Assembly (NCBI GenBank): GCA_026770585.1 | Contig: MU646584.1 | Coordinates: forward strand, 298,530 to 317,798 | From: Baffinella frigidus | Taxonomy: Eukaryota; Cryptophyceae; Cryptomonadales; Baffinellaceae | DNA length: 19,269 nucleotides | Direction of reading: 5' to 3' | Shown: positions 7,741 to 14,485 of the stretch, in pieces | How the letters are laid out: every line of letters starts with the position of its first letter | Numbering within the stretch: position 1 is the first letter of the stretch | Made by a program: the position numbers and the translations under genes | Notes under the pieces: model-generated | Databases searched by the model: none | The model's input: the letters and a program-made list of their open reading frames with translations, nothing else | What the model was told of the DNA's origin: nothing

Positions 7741-8019
7741 TCGAGTCTCCTTCCACGCGCTATGGCGGCGAACCATAAACAGCCACCGACAGTACCCGGT
7801 AAATCCTTGCTGCCCCAGAGACACGGGTGCAGCAGAGACAAATGTCACTCGATGCGGAGCCTACGACCTTGACGTTTGGTTAATTCCCAACTCAACCGAC
7901 CGCCGGAAACGAGCAGGACTGCAGAGCCAACTTAAAGGGTAGCTCTTGTGTCAAGAGGGACCTCCATTGAAGATGCTTCGAATCCTGTGGGGGCTTCGGT
8001 GAGTTTGGCCTTTACTCAC
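7741..8019. other. Spacer, nothing recognised
   Basis: About 280 bp with no internal repeat or repeat partner seen. A 72-residue plus-strand frame spanning the cluster edge at 7724-7942 has no recognisable feature. Confidence 0.4.
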
Positions 8020-8146
8020 CGCCCTGGAGAGAACTCTCGGTCAAATTGGACCTTTGTTTCAAGGGGATGTACTGCGATTCCAGTACATCCCCTTGAAAAT
8101 TTACCCCAGCAGGGTCCAATTTGCTTCTGAGTTGAATCCAGGGTGG
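8020..8146. mobile_element. Family D foldback element (copy 1)
   Basis: The terminal arms are CGCCCTGGAGAGAACTCT, then CAAATTGGACC, and GGTCCAATTTGCTTCTGA, then ATCCAGGGTGG. In the centre is a perfect 17-bp stem, TTCAAGGGGATGTACTG (8058-8074) with CAGTACATCCCCTTGAA (8081-8097), and a 6-nt loop. No coding frame fits a transposase. Confidence 0.88.
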
Positions 8147-8219
8147 CCTTATGCTTGATTGTTTCCCAACATCTCGGGACACGGGATCGCTCAAGACCTT
8201 GCGAAAGGGCACGCATTTC

Positions 8220-8328
8220 CGCCCTGGAGGGAACTCTGAAGCAAATTGGACCTTCCGATTCCAGTATATCCCCGTGAAAATCTGCCCGAGAAAAGGTCCA
8301 GTTTGCCTCAGGGTTCCCTCCAGGGTGG
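8220..8328. mobile_element. Family D foldback element (copy 2), centre-deleted
   Basis: CGCCCTGGAGGGAACTCTGA with GCAAATTGGACC, and on the right GGTCCAGTTTGCC with GGTTCCCTCCAGGGTGG. Relative to copy 1 it lacks the left half of the central hairpin (TTTCAAGGGGATGTACTG) but keeps CGATTCCAGTATATCCC. It lies in the same orientation about 75 bp downstream of copy 1. Confidence 0.88.
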
Positions 8329-8329
8329 A

Positions 8330-8440
8330 CCCCTCAAGTGCCCATAGGGTGAATATTCACCCTAACTTGCCCTAGGCAGGTCCCAGGGCCCTGCCGTAGG
8401 GCGTATGAGCCTACTGTCCACTTCCCCTCGGAGGGGTATA
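8330..8440 (-). mobile_element. Family B element (copy 5), diverged ends
   Basis: CCCCTCAAGTGCCC, then the perfect 20-bp palindrome TAGGGTGAATATTCACCCTA (8345-8364), CCTAGGCAGGTCC, GGGCCCTGCCGTAGGGC and GTATGAGCCTACTGTCCAC, ending GGAGGGGTATA. The same palindrome occurs in the copy at 14486, in the opposite orientation. Confidence 0.78.
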
Positions 8441-8443
8441 TTC

Positions 8444-8500
8444 GGGCCCTAGGACCTTCATAGGACCTAACTGACCATGGGGTCAAAATTGACCACAAAG
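8444..8500 (+). mobile_element. Family B fragment (hairpin half)
   Basis: GGGCCCTAGGACC, TAGGACCTAA, then the hairpin GGTCAA-AA-TTGACC (8481-8494) flanked by TGG and ACA. It lies directly downstream of another B copy and may be half of a broken element. Confidence 0.6.
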
Positions 8501-8572
8501 AGTTCAGGGTTCAGGGTTCAGGGTATTGGTTTCTAAAGGGTTAAGGGTTTATGGCGCAGGGTGTAGGGTTGT
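8501..8572 (+). repeat. Short degenerate telomere-like array
   Basis: GGGTTCAGGGTTCAGGG, then GGGTTAAGGGTTTATGG and GGGTGTAGGGTT in the G-strand direction. Family E interrupts between this and the longer array at 8814. Confidence 0.75.
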
Positions 8573-8703
8573 GAGCCTCGGTCGGACAGGTGATGAGCCT
8601 CAACGGTTGACTAATGAAGGTAAGTTCTCTCTCGCTTGTGGTTGGGCCTTGGCCGCGCGGCCTCGCCCCTCCTGAGCGGGGTCTCATCTGGTAGCGAAGG
8701 TCG
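8573..8703 (+). repeat. Family E dispersed repeat, 5' half
   Basis: GAGCCTCGGTCGGACAGGTG, then GGTTGACTAATGAA, TCTCGCTTGTG, GGGCCTTG and AGCGGGGTCTCA match 15629-15785 in order. It has one GAGCCTCGG..GACAGGTGA unit where the 15.6-kb copy has more. The 3' half seen at 181-308 is missing here. Confidence 0.75.
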
Positions 8704-8729
8704 TTCCGGGGCTCTGTTCCCCGGAACGA
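8701..8729. repeat. Perfect 11-bp hairpin
   Basis: TCGTTCCGGGG, a CTCTGTT loop, then CCCCGGAACGA. It is short and GC-rich. It is not followed by a T-run, so I do not call a terminator. The rest of the interval to 8813 is unassigned. Confidence 0.8.
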
Positions 8730-8813
8730 TCAACGGATGGCAGAAAAAGCGGCGGGCGGAGCGCTCGCGAAGCGGCACACTGGGGCTGAGGAGGAAAACC
8801 AGGCCGGAGTGCC

Positions 8814-9222
8814 TTTGTAGGGTGTAGGGTGAAGTGTGTAGGGTATGGATTTAGGGGTTATGGGTCAGGGCGTAGGGTGTAGGGTTTGGGGTTTAGGTTT
8901 TAGAGTCTGGTGTTGTGGATAGAGTTTAGGGGTTGGGGTTTGTGGTTTGCTGTTCAGGGTTCGGGGTTTGGGTTGAGGGTTTAAAATGTTTCGGGTTTCG
9001 AGTTTATGGTTAATGGTTTACAGTATATGGTTTATGGTTTATGGTTTATGGTTTATGGTTTATGGTTTTTGGTGCATGTTGCATGGTTTATGGTTAATGG
9101 GTTAATGGGTTATGGTTCATGATCTAGGGTTTAGCGTTTAGAGTTTAGCATGTAGGGTGTAGGGTGTAGGGAGTAGGGGGTAGGGGGTAGGGGGTAGAGT
9201 TTAGGGTGTAGGGATTAACGTT
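8814..9222 (+). repeat. Degenerate TTTAGGG / TGTAGGG / TTTATGG array
   Basis: G-strand orientation. Sub-blocks have different unit variants: GTGTAGGG at both ends, GGGGTTTGG in the middle, and about six TTTATGG units at 9026-9066. Local blocks of one variant suggest regional amplification. This is an internal array about 10 kb from the right edge. Confidence 0.9.
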
Positions 9223-9351
9223 TGCTCGGAAGGAGCGATGCAAAACTCGGGACAGGGTACAAAAAGTTTTTACAGAGCGTAAAACCTCACCGGATCGAAA
9301 TTACGTGAACGCATTTATTACATAGTACATGTCGCTCCGCGACCAAGCCAT

Positions 9352-9456
9352 TATCCCTCAAGTGGTCATGCCGTCAATTTTGACGGCCAAGAGGTCCTAG
9401 GCAGGTCCTAGGGCCCTACGGTAGGGCGTATGAGCCTACTGGCTACTTAAGGGATA
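9352..9456 (-). mobile_element. Family B element (copy 6), complete
   Basis: TATCCCTCAAGTGGTCA to GGCTACTTAAGGGATA. The hairpin GCCGTCAA-TT-TTGACGGC is at 9370-9387, then GGTCCTAGGCAGGTCC, AGGGCCCTACGGTAGGGC and GTATGAGCCTACTGG. The body is very close to the copy at 2459, which differs in the loop. Confidence 0.92.
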
Positions 9457-9517
9457 GTACACCTCGCCGCAAACGGGCCAAGCCTACTTCCGGCAAGAGT
9501 TATCGGGCTTGAGCAAG

Positions 9518-9639
9518 TACAGGGGTACCTCGCTCATAAGAAACCGCCCCCTGCTAGGACCGTACAGTAGGACCATGCCTAGGGTCCTATAAGGGCCCTA
9601 GGGGGGTGGGCGGTTTCTCATGAGCGAGGTACCCCTGTA
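9518..9639 (-). mobile_element. Family A element (copy 6)
   Basis: Complete, 122 bp, with ends TACAGGGGTACCTCGCTCAT and ATGAGCGAGGTACCCCTGTA. The core is AGGACCGTACAGTAGGACC with CCTATAAGGGCCCTAGG. The usual GGTGGTCC has been replaced by AAGGGCCC. Confidence 0.94.
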
Positions 9640-9693
9640 GGGCGCCGCACAAGAATAGTTGCCTCTGCAAGCACGCACCTTTGAGGGCGCGGT

Positions 9694-9710
9694 CCCTAAA
9701 CCCTAAACTC
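9694..9710 (-). repeat. Short CCCTAAA remnant
   Basis: CCCTAAACCCTAAACTC abuts the foldback element that begins at 9711. A similar CCCTAAACCCTAAACTC stands before another repeat near 17005. Confidence 0.6.
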
Positions 9711-9899
9711 TACAGGGATATCTGGGCTATCATAGCAACACCCTTGGTCGAGCCTCAGCCGGTGTTTTTGTAAAAAAATAGTAGCGGGTTGACTAACGAG
9801 AGATTAGTCAACCCGCTAGTACAAAATTAAGAACACAAATGCCCCAAATCCGGTAAGGGTTCTTGAGTTCTGGGTTCTTGCGACCCAGATATCCCTGTA
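9711..9899. mobile_element. Foldback element with TA-CAGGGATATC ends
   Basis: TACAGGGATATCTGGG (9711-9726) is inverted at CCCAGATATCCCTGTA (9884-9899). An inner perfect 14-bp stem, AGCGGGTTGACTAA (9783-9796) with TTAGTCAACCCGCT (9804-9817), has a 7-nt loop. The TA plus CAGGG start is like that of family A, although the remaining arm differs. There is no coding frame. Confidence 0.88.
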
Positions 9900-10018
9900 T
9901 GTGCAATCACATCATGCCGACTGTTCCTATCTCGCAGGAGACATTGGAACTTTTGTGGTTCAAATCTTTCAGGGCCTGGTAGCTAGATGTACCGCAAGAA
10001 GGATTTCATCTGAGAAAA

Positions 10019-10136
10019 TAACTGAATCAGTTCCCCAATTAGCGGTTTCATTTAATTAGGAGGCCTCAATAAATTTACTGCGCCCTAACTTATTTCTCCT
10101 ATTCAACCTCCTATTGAAAATGAACTGATTCAGTTA
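10019..10136. mobile_element. Foldback element with TAACTGAATCAGTTC ends
   Basis: A perfect 15-bp inverted terminal repeat: TAACTGAATCAGTTC (10019-10033) and GAACTGATTCAGTTA (10122-10136). The interior is AT-rich, with weaker pairing (ATTAGGAGG / CCTCCTATT). The terminal motif ACTGAATCAGT is itself a near-palindrome. It is a single copy here. Confidence 0.8.
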
Positions 10137-10206
10137 AATTCCTAAATTAGATTGGGCGGTCGTGCGCTGGAGATACATGTGTGTCCCGAGGCGTGCGCGT
10201 TTTTGG

Positions 10207-10327
10207 TACAGTGGGACCTCGCTCATAAGAAAATGCAAGCCCCCTAGGACCACCTTAGGGCCCTGGGCATATGCCTACAGTAGGGTCCTAGGGGGGGGCG
10301 GTTTCTTATGAGCGAGGTACCCCTGTA
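10207..10327 (+). mobile_element. Family A element (copy 7)
   Basis: The left end has drifted (TACAGTGGGACCTCG) and the right end is intact. The core is AGGACCACCTTAGGGCCC through GCCTACAGTAGGGTCC. It is the first of three family A units within 390 bp. Confidence 0.92.
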
Positions 10328-10355
10328 GCTAGCGCACAAGGTGCAGAGTTCGCGA

Positions 10356-10438
10356 GACCCTACAGTAGGCCTATGCCTAGGGCCCTATGGTGGTCCTAGG
10401 GGGGGGGGGCGGTTTCTTATGAGCGAGGTACCCCTGTA
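10356..10438 (-). mobile_element. Family A element (copy 8), left end missing
   Basis: It starts abruptly inside the core at GACCCTACAGTAGGCC, continues CCTATGGTGGTCCTAGG, and ends with an intact right arm (TTATGAGCGAGG, TACCCCTGTA). The left arm (CAGGGG through the C-run) is absent, so the element is 83 bp. Confidence 0.9.
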
Positions 10439-10471
10439 CGTGGACCTTGTTCCACGCTGTAGCAGGTGTGC

Positions 10472-10594
10472 TACAGGGGTACCTCGCTCATAAGAAACTG
10501 CCCCCCCCCCTAGGACCACCACAGGGCCCTAGACGTAGGTAGGGTCCTACAGCTGTAGGGGGAGGCCGTTTCTTATGAGCGAGGTACCCCTGTA
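10472..10594 (+). mobile_element. Family A element (copy 9)
   Basis: Both ends are intact. The core is AGGACCACCACAGGGCCC, then GACGTAGGTAGGGTCCTAC. Next comes CAGCTGTAGGGGGAGG in place of the usual TAGGGGGGG, a local rearrangement of the right half. Confidence 0.92.
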
Positions 10595-10719
10595 CGCGGC
10601 TGTGTAGGCCCTTGGAGCTATTGGAGCTGTCTGAGACAACCCAGTCTACTGTGGGCGAGCGCCAAGTTGCACACGCCAAATCTGCCCTCCATGGGGCCAT
10701 CACCGGTGCTCAGGGTACG

Positions 10720-10803
10720 TGCCGAAAGGAAGCATGGCCTTTCTACAGAACCAGTTCCGGTGTCCGCCTATGTTGGGAGCTCCAAGTACCTAAAGGACCT
10801 ACA
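10720..10803 (+). repeat. Family F repeat
   Basis: GCCGAAAGGAAGCATGGCCT, TTCTACAGAACCAGTTCC, GGTGTCCGCCTATGTTGGG, AGCTCCAAGTACC and TAAAGGACCTA. It lacks the GATGTGAT prefix. The preceding interval, 10595-10719, is unassigned. Confidence 0.87.
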
Positions 10804-10842
10804 GAGCTTGACGCTGGCAGGGCGCGATGAGGGCGCGCCCTG

Positions 10843-10858
10843 CGAGGTACCCCTGTAC
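10843..10858 (+). mobile_element. Family A right-end remnant
   Basis: CGAGGTACCCCTGTA stands alone, without the preceding G-run or core. It is the outer part of one terminal repeat. The following 10859-11053 shows no further repeat. Confidence 0.7.
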
Positions 10859-11053
10859 AGTCTCTCAGGGAGAGTCCTGGCGACAACGGGGGGGGGCGCG
10901 ATAGGAAACTGAAGCGGCCCTGACGCTACGCGCGCGCCCATCTCGCATTCACCCGCCAGCAAACTTCTGAGCAATGCGCTCGTGGGAGAGAGCTTGCTTG
11001 ACACACACACACGTGCGCGAAACTTTATTGAATACAGGCAGGAAGACACGACA

Positions 11054-11187
11054 GGTTTCTGCCGCGATCCTCTTCACCGGGGGGGCTGAATGTGATCCGA
11101 AAAGAAGCATGGTCTTTCTGCAGAACAAGTTCCAGCGTCCGCCTAGATGTTGGGAGCTCGAAGAACCTAAAGGATCACCTAAAGGAC
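11054..11187 (+). repeat. Family F repeat, longest copy
   Basis: GGTTTCTGCCGCGATCC, GTGATCCGAAAAGAAGCATG, TTTCTGCAGAACAAGTTCC, CGTCCGCCTAGATGTTGGG and GAACCTAAAGGATCACCTAA. Two short insertions (GA in CCTAGATGTT, and ATCAC in the tail) distinguish it. It lies 25 bp beyond the stop codon of the candidate minus-strand gene, so it would fall in that gene's 3' flank. Confidence 0.87.
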
Positions 11188-11211
11188 AGCGCCAAGCCTC
11201 ACCGGCCGCGG

Positions 11212-11868
11212 TCAAAATGGACCAAAGATTGCCGACTCCCGCCGATGCATGAGTCGAGGTTGACCCACCCGCTTTGGCGTCCCGCCAGCGCCTTCCTCAG
11301 CAGTCGCCTCCTTGGATGCTGGCGTAGGAACCACCACCCCGCCAGCAGTGCTCACCACCGCCTTTGCTGTCACGCGCGCGCTCCCAATGGCGTGGACATG
11401 ATCACGCACCCGGTGCAACGATGATTCCAACGCGACTGAAACGGCCTCCCCGGCTGTGGCGATGTCTCTGGCTATGCGGGCGTCGCGGCGGCGCCGCAGC
11501 ACTACTTCCGGCGGAACCCCACTTGATACCCGAAGGTTGGGCTCCGACGACGCTGTTCTCAATGTCGGACGGGCGCGTCCCCCAGCCATGAGATCCTCCT
11601 CCCACGACCACGACCCCGCCCCGCCCTCCACCCACGACCCGGCCACCGGGAGCGGCGCCGGAGGAGCCAGCTCATCTTGCATTGTGTGAAGGGATGTGAT
11701 CGAAGCGCCTACGAGCTCGTAGGAACAATGGGAACGTCTGCGCGGTTTTTGAACCAGGGGAACGTCCCGACGTCTTTGCGAGAAGGACACGACAAGAACA
11801 CGAAAAAAAAGGCAGTCACAAAAATCGGTACGTATGGTAGGGTTGGGGTCACAATTTTGAATTTTCAT
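11212..11868 (-). CDS. Hypothetical protein, best coding candidate (up to 218 residues)
   Basis: This is an uninterrupted minus-strand frame that stops with TGA at 11212-11214. I recognise no family. The longest start is at 11868, but the first 62 residues look non-coding. A later ATG at 11682 begins MQDELAPPAPLPVAG and may be the real start, giving about 156 residues. From there the sequence is protein-like: a Pro/Gly-rich N-terminal part, a basic patch (VVLRRRRDARIARD), then an Ala/Val-rich segment likely to be helical (IATAGEAVSVALESSLHRVR, HAIGSARVTAKAV). The end is charged (MHRRESAIFGPF). There is no signal peptide or clear membrane helix. The local GC content is higher than in the flanks. 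It could be one exon, a gene fragment or a chance frame. Confidence 0.3.
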   Translation of the reverse strand: MKIQNCDPNPTIRTDFCDCLFFRVLVVSFSQRRRDVPLVQKPRRRSHCSYELVGASITSLHTMQDELAPPAPLPVAGSWVEGGAGSWSWEEDLMAGGRARPTLRTASSEPNLRVSSGVPPEVVLRRRRDARIARDIATAGEAVSVALESSLHRVRDHVHAIGSARVTAKAVVSTAGGVVVPTPASKEATAEEGAGGTPKRVGQPRLMHRRESAIFGPF

Positions 11869-12240
11869 TAATAGATGGCTGCTTCCCCTAAGTTTCCCTC
11901 TTAGAAGAGGGTCGTGACTGCCAATTCGGGTCGGATATGCCTCAAATAATTCGTGGTCACGCGGTACAGTCTACCCACCCTAAGATGCACTACCGTAAGA
12001 TGTACCGCACCCACAATATGCACATGATTTTACCCGCCCGTTTTTTTGTATGGAGATTGGTCACGTTACCCTACGAAGTTCGTACTCTAAAAGGCACAAA
12101 TGGCTCAAAGGTCCACCCTCAATATGCACATAAGTTTGGCCCCAAAATAGCTTTTACCCATGTTTACAAGGCCTTACATGTACATGTTTACAAATACATG
12201 TACCGAACCATGTGTACACACCCACGTGACACACCCGCAC
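11869..12240. other. Unassigned region with ACATGTAC-rich patch
   Basis: No repeat-family copy. TACATGTACATGTTTACAAA and ACATGTAC recur near 12175-12200. A 116-residue plus-strand frame (11937-12287) has no recognisable domain, and it runs into the hairpin at 12241. Confidence 0.4.
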
Positions 12241-12311
12241 GTGACAGACACAATAGCGTCCTTGGTCGTGTTAAAAGTGCGACGTGACTTCAAGGACGCT
12301 ATTTGTGTCAC
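12241..12311. repeat. Hairpin with about 20-bp arms
   Basis: GACACAATAGCGTCCTTG on the left pairs with CAAGGACGCTATTTGTGTC on the right, with one bulged base and a loop of about 26 nt. CACGTGAC flanks the left arm and CACGTCACGTGAC the right. It could be a small foldback element. Confidence 0.8.
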
Positions 12312-12554
12312 GTCACGTGACTTTCACAAAGCGAAATCAACGAAATCAAAGCCGCTACGAACTTCGTACGACTTCATACGTCGTACGAGCTCGTACAGCA
12401 CCTCCAACGGGTCTGAACCCCTCTGGGTTCTCGGGCTCGAGCCCAACACAGCCCCTGGCACCTCTCGTACCCCCTGGTGAAGCTTGACGCTGTCGCTCCT
12501 TCAGGTTCGTTCTTTCAAGAGCTTTTCTCTCTCTGCCTCCTGGAGACCTACCGG
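12312..12554. other. Spacer with CGTACGA-rich dyads
   Basis: ACTTCGTACGACTTC, ATACGTCGTACGAGCTCGTA and similar short dyads cluster at 12359-12396. Otherwise there is nothing recognisable. Confidence 0.4.
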
Positions 12555-12671
12555 TACAGGGGTACCTCGCTCATAAGAAACTGAGGACCACCATAGGGCC
12601 CTACATGTAGGCATTGTCCTACTGTAGGGCCCTAGGAGGAGGCGGTTTCTTATGAGCGAGGTACCCCTGTA
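12555..12671 (+). mobile_element. Family A element (copy 10), left C-run deleted
   Basis: The left arm TACAGGGGTACCTCGCTCAT then AAGAAACTG runs directly into AGGACCACCATAGGGCCC. The C-run that normally pairs with the right G-run is gone. The right side retains GGAGGAGGCGGTTTC and an intact end. Confidence 0.92.
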
Positions 12672-12716
12672 CATTTGCGAGCTCGTACGAGCTGTTGGAA
12701 GCTGCAATCCTACTCT

Positions 12717-12820
12717 TATCCCTTAAGTGACCAGTAGGGTCATACGCCCTACCGTAGGGCCCTAGGACCTGCCTAGGGCTTCCACGGGCGATTATTCACC
12801 CGTTGGTCACTTAAGGGATA
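12717..12820 (+). mobile_element. Family B element (copy 7), complete
   Basis: 104 bp. TATCCCTTAAGTGACCAG to TTGGTCACTTAAGGGATA. The core is GCCCTACCGTAGGGCCC and AGGACCTGCCTAGGGC. The inner hairpin at 12784-12803, ACGGGCGATT with ATTCACCCGT, has two mismatches in ten pairs. The outer arms contain GTGACCA/TGGTCAC where most copies have GTGGCCA. Confidence 0.93.
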
Positions 12821-12945
12821 GGGATTTCCCCCGATAGGACTCACCCTTGAAGCCCTTTCCCCCTGAGGCGGGCCCATCCCGGACCCGGTCCTCACACCTA
12901 CTGCGAGCAGCCCGACGGCCGCCGCGAACTAACTAACGAGCTCGT
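12821..12945. other. Spacer, nothing recognised
   Basis: Moderately GC-rich, without repeat partners. It leads into the GA tract. Confidence 0.4.
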
Positions 12946-13040
12946 AGAGGGAGAGAGAGGGAGAGAGAGGGGGGGGGGAGAGAGAGAGACAGAGAGACAG
13001 AGAGGGGAGGGTGGGGGGGGGAGAGAAAAAGGAGAGGGAG

Positions 13041-13078
<38 letters not shown>

Positions 13079-13086
13079 AGAGAGAA

Positions 13087-13127
<41 letters not shown>

Positions 13128-13129
13128 AG
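12946..13129 (+). repeat. Long polypurine (GA)n microsatellite
   Basis: About 184 bases, almost entirely purine on the plus strand (GA, GGA and G-run blocks; only isolated C near 12989-13000 and one T in GGTGGG). The homopurine strand makes triplex (H-DNA) formation plausible. The minus-strand Ser-Leu repeat frame through it is a microsatellite translation, not a gene. Confidence 0.95.
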
Positions 13130-13135
13130 CTTCGT

Positions 13136-13275
13136 TCCCGAGGCGGGCTCGTTCCTGAATTAAGACTCGTTCCTGGAGGCTTTTTCAGGAATTCCCAAAT
13201 TGGGAATTCCCAATTCCCAAACTTTCCCCAGGACTTGGGAATTCCCATTTTCCAATTCCCAACCTTGGGCTCGGG
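13136..13275. repeat. Cluster of GGGAATTCCC dyads
   Basis: GGGAATTCCC occurs at 13202-13211 and 13237-13246, with further CAATTCCCAA and CCAAATTGGG motifs between and beside them, so several alternative hairpins are possible. TCCCGAG near 13136 and CTCGGGA near 13270 are inverted and may be the outer ends of a foldback. There is also TTCCTGAA / TTCAGGAA at about 13152 and 13185. Confidence 0.65.
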
Positions 13276-13369
13276 ACAAAACCCTAGCATTTTTATTAGA
13301 AATTCCCTTTTTTTTCAAGCGTCACCCTCTGGAGAGCTCTCCTTCCCCTCAACTCAAACCCACCTGGGA

Positions 13370-13396
13370 TAGGAAGAAGGTTTCGAGCTGTGTACA
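13370..13396 (+). repeat. 27-bp direct repeat flanking family A copy 11, left
   Basis: It begins TAGGAAGAAGG and ends GAGCTGTGTACA. It is identical to 13514-13540. The last four bases are also the first four of the element. Confidence 0.92.
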
Positions 13397-13515
13397 GGGG
13401 TACTTCGCTCATAAGAAACCGCCCTCCCTTAGTAGGACCACCGTAGGGACCTAGGCATAGGCCTACTGCAGGGTCCTAGGGGAGCGCGGTTTCTTATGAG
13501 CAAGGTACCCCTGTA
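13393..13515 (+). mobile_element. Family A element (copy 11), between perfect direct repeats
   Basis: 123 bp. Ends are TACAGGGGTACTTCG and GAGCAAGGTACCCCTGTA. The core is AGGACCACCGTAGGGACC through GGCCTACTGCAGGGTCC. It is the only copy with a long flanking duplication (21 bp outside the element, 27 bp when shared end bases are counted). TA sits at both element boundaries and at the far ends of the duplication. Confidence 0.94.
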
Positions 13516-13540
13516 GGAAGAAGGTTTCGAGCTGTGTACA
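13514..13540 (+). repeat. 27-bp direct repeat flanking family A copy 11, right
   Basis: Base-for-base identical to 13370-13396, offset by 144 bp. No divergence implies a recent event or correction. The following 13541-13625 is unassigned. Confidence 0.92.
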
Positions 13541-13625
13541 CCTTGAACAAACAAGCCGTCAACTTGAACTCTCGTACGTAGACATGTCTTCTAGCCACAC
13601 GTTCTCCGCCTCGCTGCCTGTCTCG

Positions 13626-13740
13626 CCTTTAGGTCCTTTAGGTTCTTCGAGCTCCCAACAAAGGCGGACACCGGAACTTGTTCCGTAGAAAGGCCATGCT
13701 TCCTTTCGGATCACATCAAGCCCCCCTGTACAGAGGATCG
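13626..13740 (-). repeat. Family F repeat
   Basis: CCTTTAGGTCCTTTAGGTTC, TTCGAGCTCCCAACAAAGG, GGACACCGGAACTTGTTCC, GGCCATGCTTCCTTTCGG, ATCACATCAAGCCCCCCTG and AGAGGATCG. Together with the plus-strand copies at 1183 and 11054 it defines the full unit, including the GCGATCC end. Confidence 0.88.
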
Positions 13741-13786
13741 CCATATGTGCCCTCTCGAGCGCTCTCTTCACCGGTGAAGAGCGCCG

Positions 13787-13893
13787 TATCCCTTAAGTGG
13801 CCAGTAGGCTCATACGCCCTACCGTAGGCCCCTAGGACCTGCCTAGGACCTCGTGGGGGTCGAATTCGACCCGCTGGCCACTTCAGGGGTGTA
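13787..13893 (+). mobile_element. Family B element (copy 8)
   Basis: TATCCCTTAAGTGGCCAG to CTGGCCACTTCAGGGGTGTA. The core is GCCCTACCGTAGGCCCC and AGGACCTGCCTAGGACC. The hairpin GGGTCGAATTCGACCC is at 13857-13872. The left flank (about 13768-13785) carries a small TTCACCGGTGAA dyad. Confidence 0.9.
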
Positions 13894-13942
13894 CGTCTCC
13901 TCGCGGACGTCCTTCCTGTTCCCTTCAACAAACCGGTTATAG

Positions 13943-14007
13943 TCTGCAGAACCACTTCCGGTGTCCGCCTATGTTGGGACCTCCAAGAACCTTCAGGACC
14001 TAAAGGA
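13943..14007 (+). repeat. Family F repeat, 3' portion
   Basis: TCTGCAGAACCACTTCCGG, TGTCCGCCTATGTTGGGAC, CTCCAAGAACC and TTCAGGACCTAAAGGA. The GATCCGAAAGGAAGCATG half is missing. The following 14008-14121 is unassigned. Confidence 0.83.
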
Positions 14008-14121
14008 TAGTCTGGTAACGGCATGGGTTAGGCAATAACGGCGAAATCCTCTTGAATAAATTCAGTAATCAGTAATCAACCGCCCTCTTCACCGAAAAGA
14101 GCTTCCCCGGTCCGCACCGTG

Positions 14122-14241
14122 TACAGGGGTACCTCGCTCAAAAGAAACCGCCCCCCCTAAGGCCCTACAGTAGGACTATGCGTAGGGGCCTATGGTGGTC
14201 CTAGGGGGGTGGACGTTTCTTGTGAGCAAGGTACCCCTGTA
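14122..14241 (-). mobile_element. Family A element (copy 12)
   Basis: TACAGGGGTACCTCGCTCAA to GAGCAAGGTACCCCTGTA. The core is AGGCCCTACAGTAGGACTAT with CCTATGGTGGTCC. GTACA on the left and TGTAC on the right extend the dyad by one to two bases. Confidence 0.93.
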
Positions 14242-14300
14242 CAAAGCCTCGCGACAGCCCTCGCAACAGACCAGCCTTGATGGAAATACAGGTCTCTCTG

Positions 14301-14426
14301 TACAGGGGTACCTCGCTCATAAGAAACCGCCCCCCCCCCTAGGACCACCATAGGGCCCTAGCTAGGCATAGCCCTACTGTAGGGCCCTAGGGGGTGGCGG
14401 TTTCTTGTGAGCGAGGTACCCCTGTA
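14301..14426 (+). mobile_element. Family A element (copy 13)
   Basis: 126 bp, the longest full copy here. The core carries an extra GCTA (CCCTAGCTAGGCATAG), also seen inverted in the copy at 15192. The core continues to CCTACTGTAGGGCCCTAGG. Both ends are intact. Confidence 0.93.
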
Positions 14427-14485
14427 GCGTGCTGTAAGGACCGCCTCAGGAATACACGAAAGAAGCCATGACTTTATTCACCAGG

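Noticed and set aside
11937-12480. Two overlapping plus-strand frames of 116 and 106 residues
   Set aside because: They run into the 12241 hairpin and CGTACGA dyads, overlap each other in different frames, and have no recognisable motif.
12898-13290. 130-residue minus-strand frame rich in Ser-Leu repeats
   Set aside because: The central part is a translation of the GA microsatellite, so the open frame is a consequence of the dinucleotide repeat.
1147-14024. Recurring peptides LGSSSSQHRRTPE and VRLCWELEEPKGPK
   Set aside because: They are the two strand readings of family F DNA. Starts and stops differ at each locus, and both strands are open, so no protein is implied.
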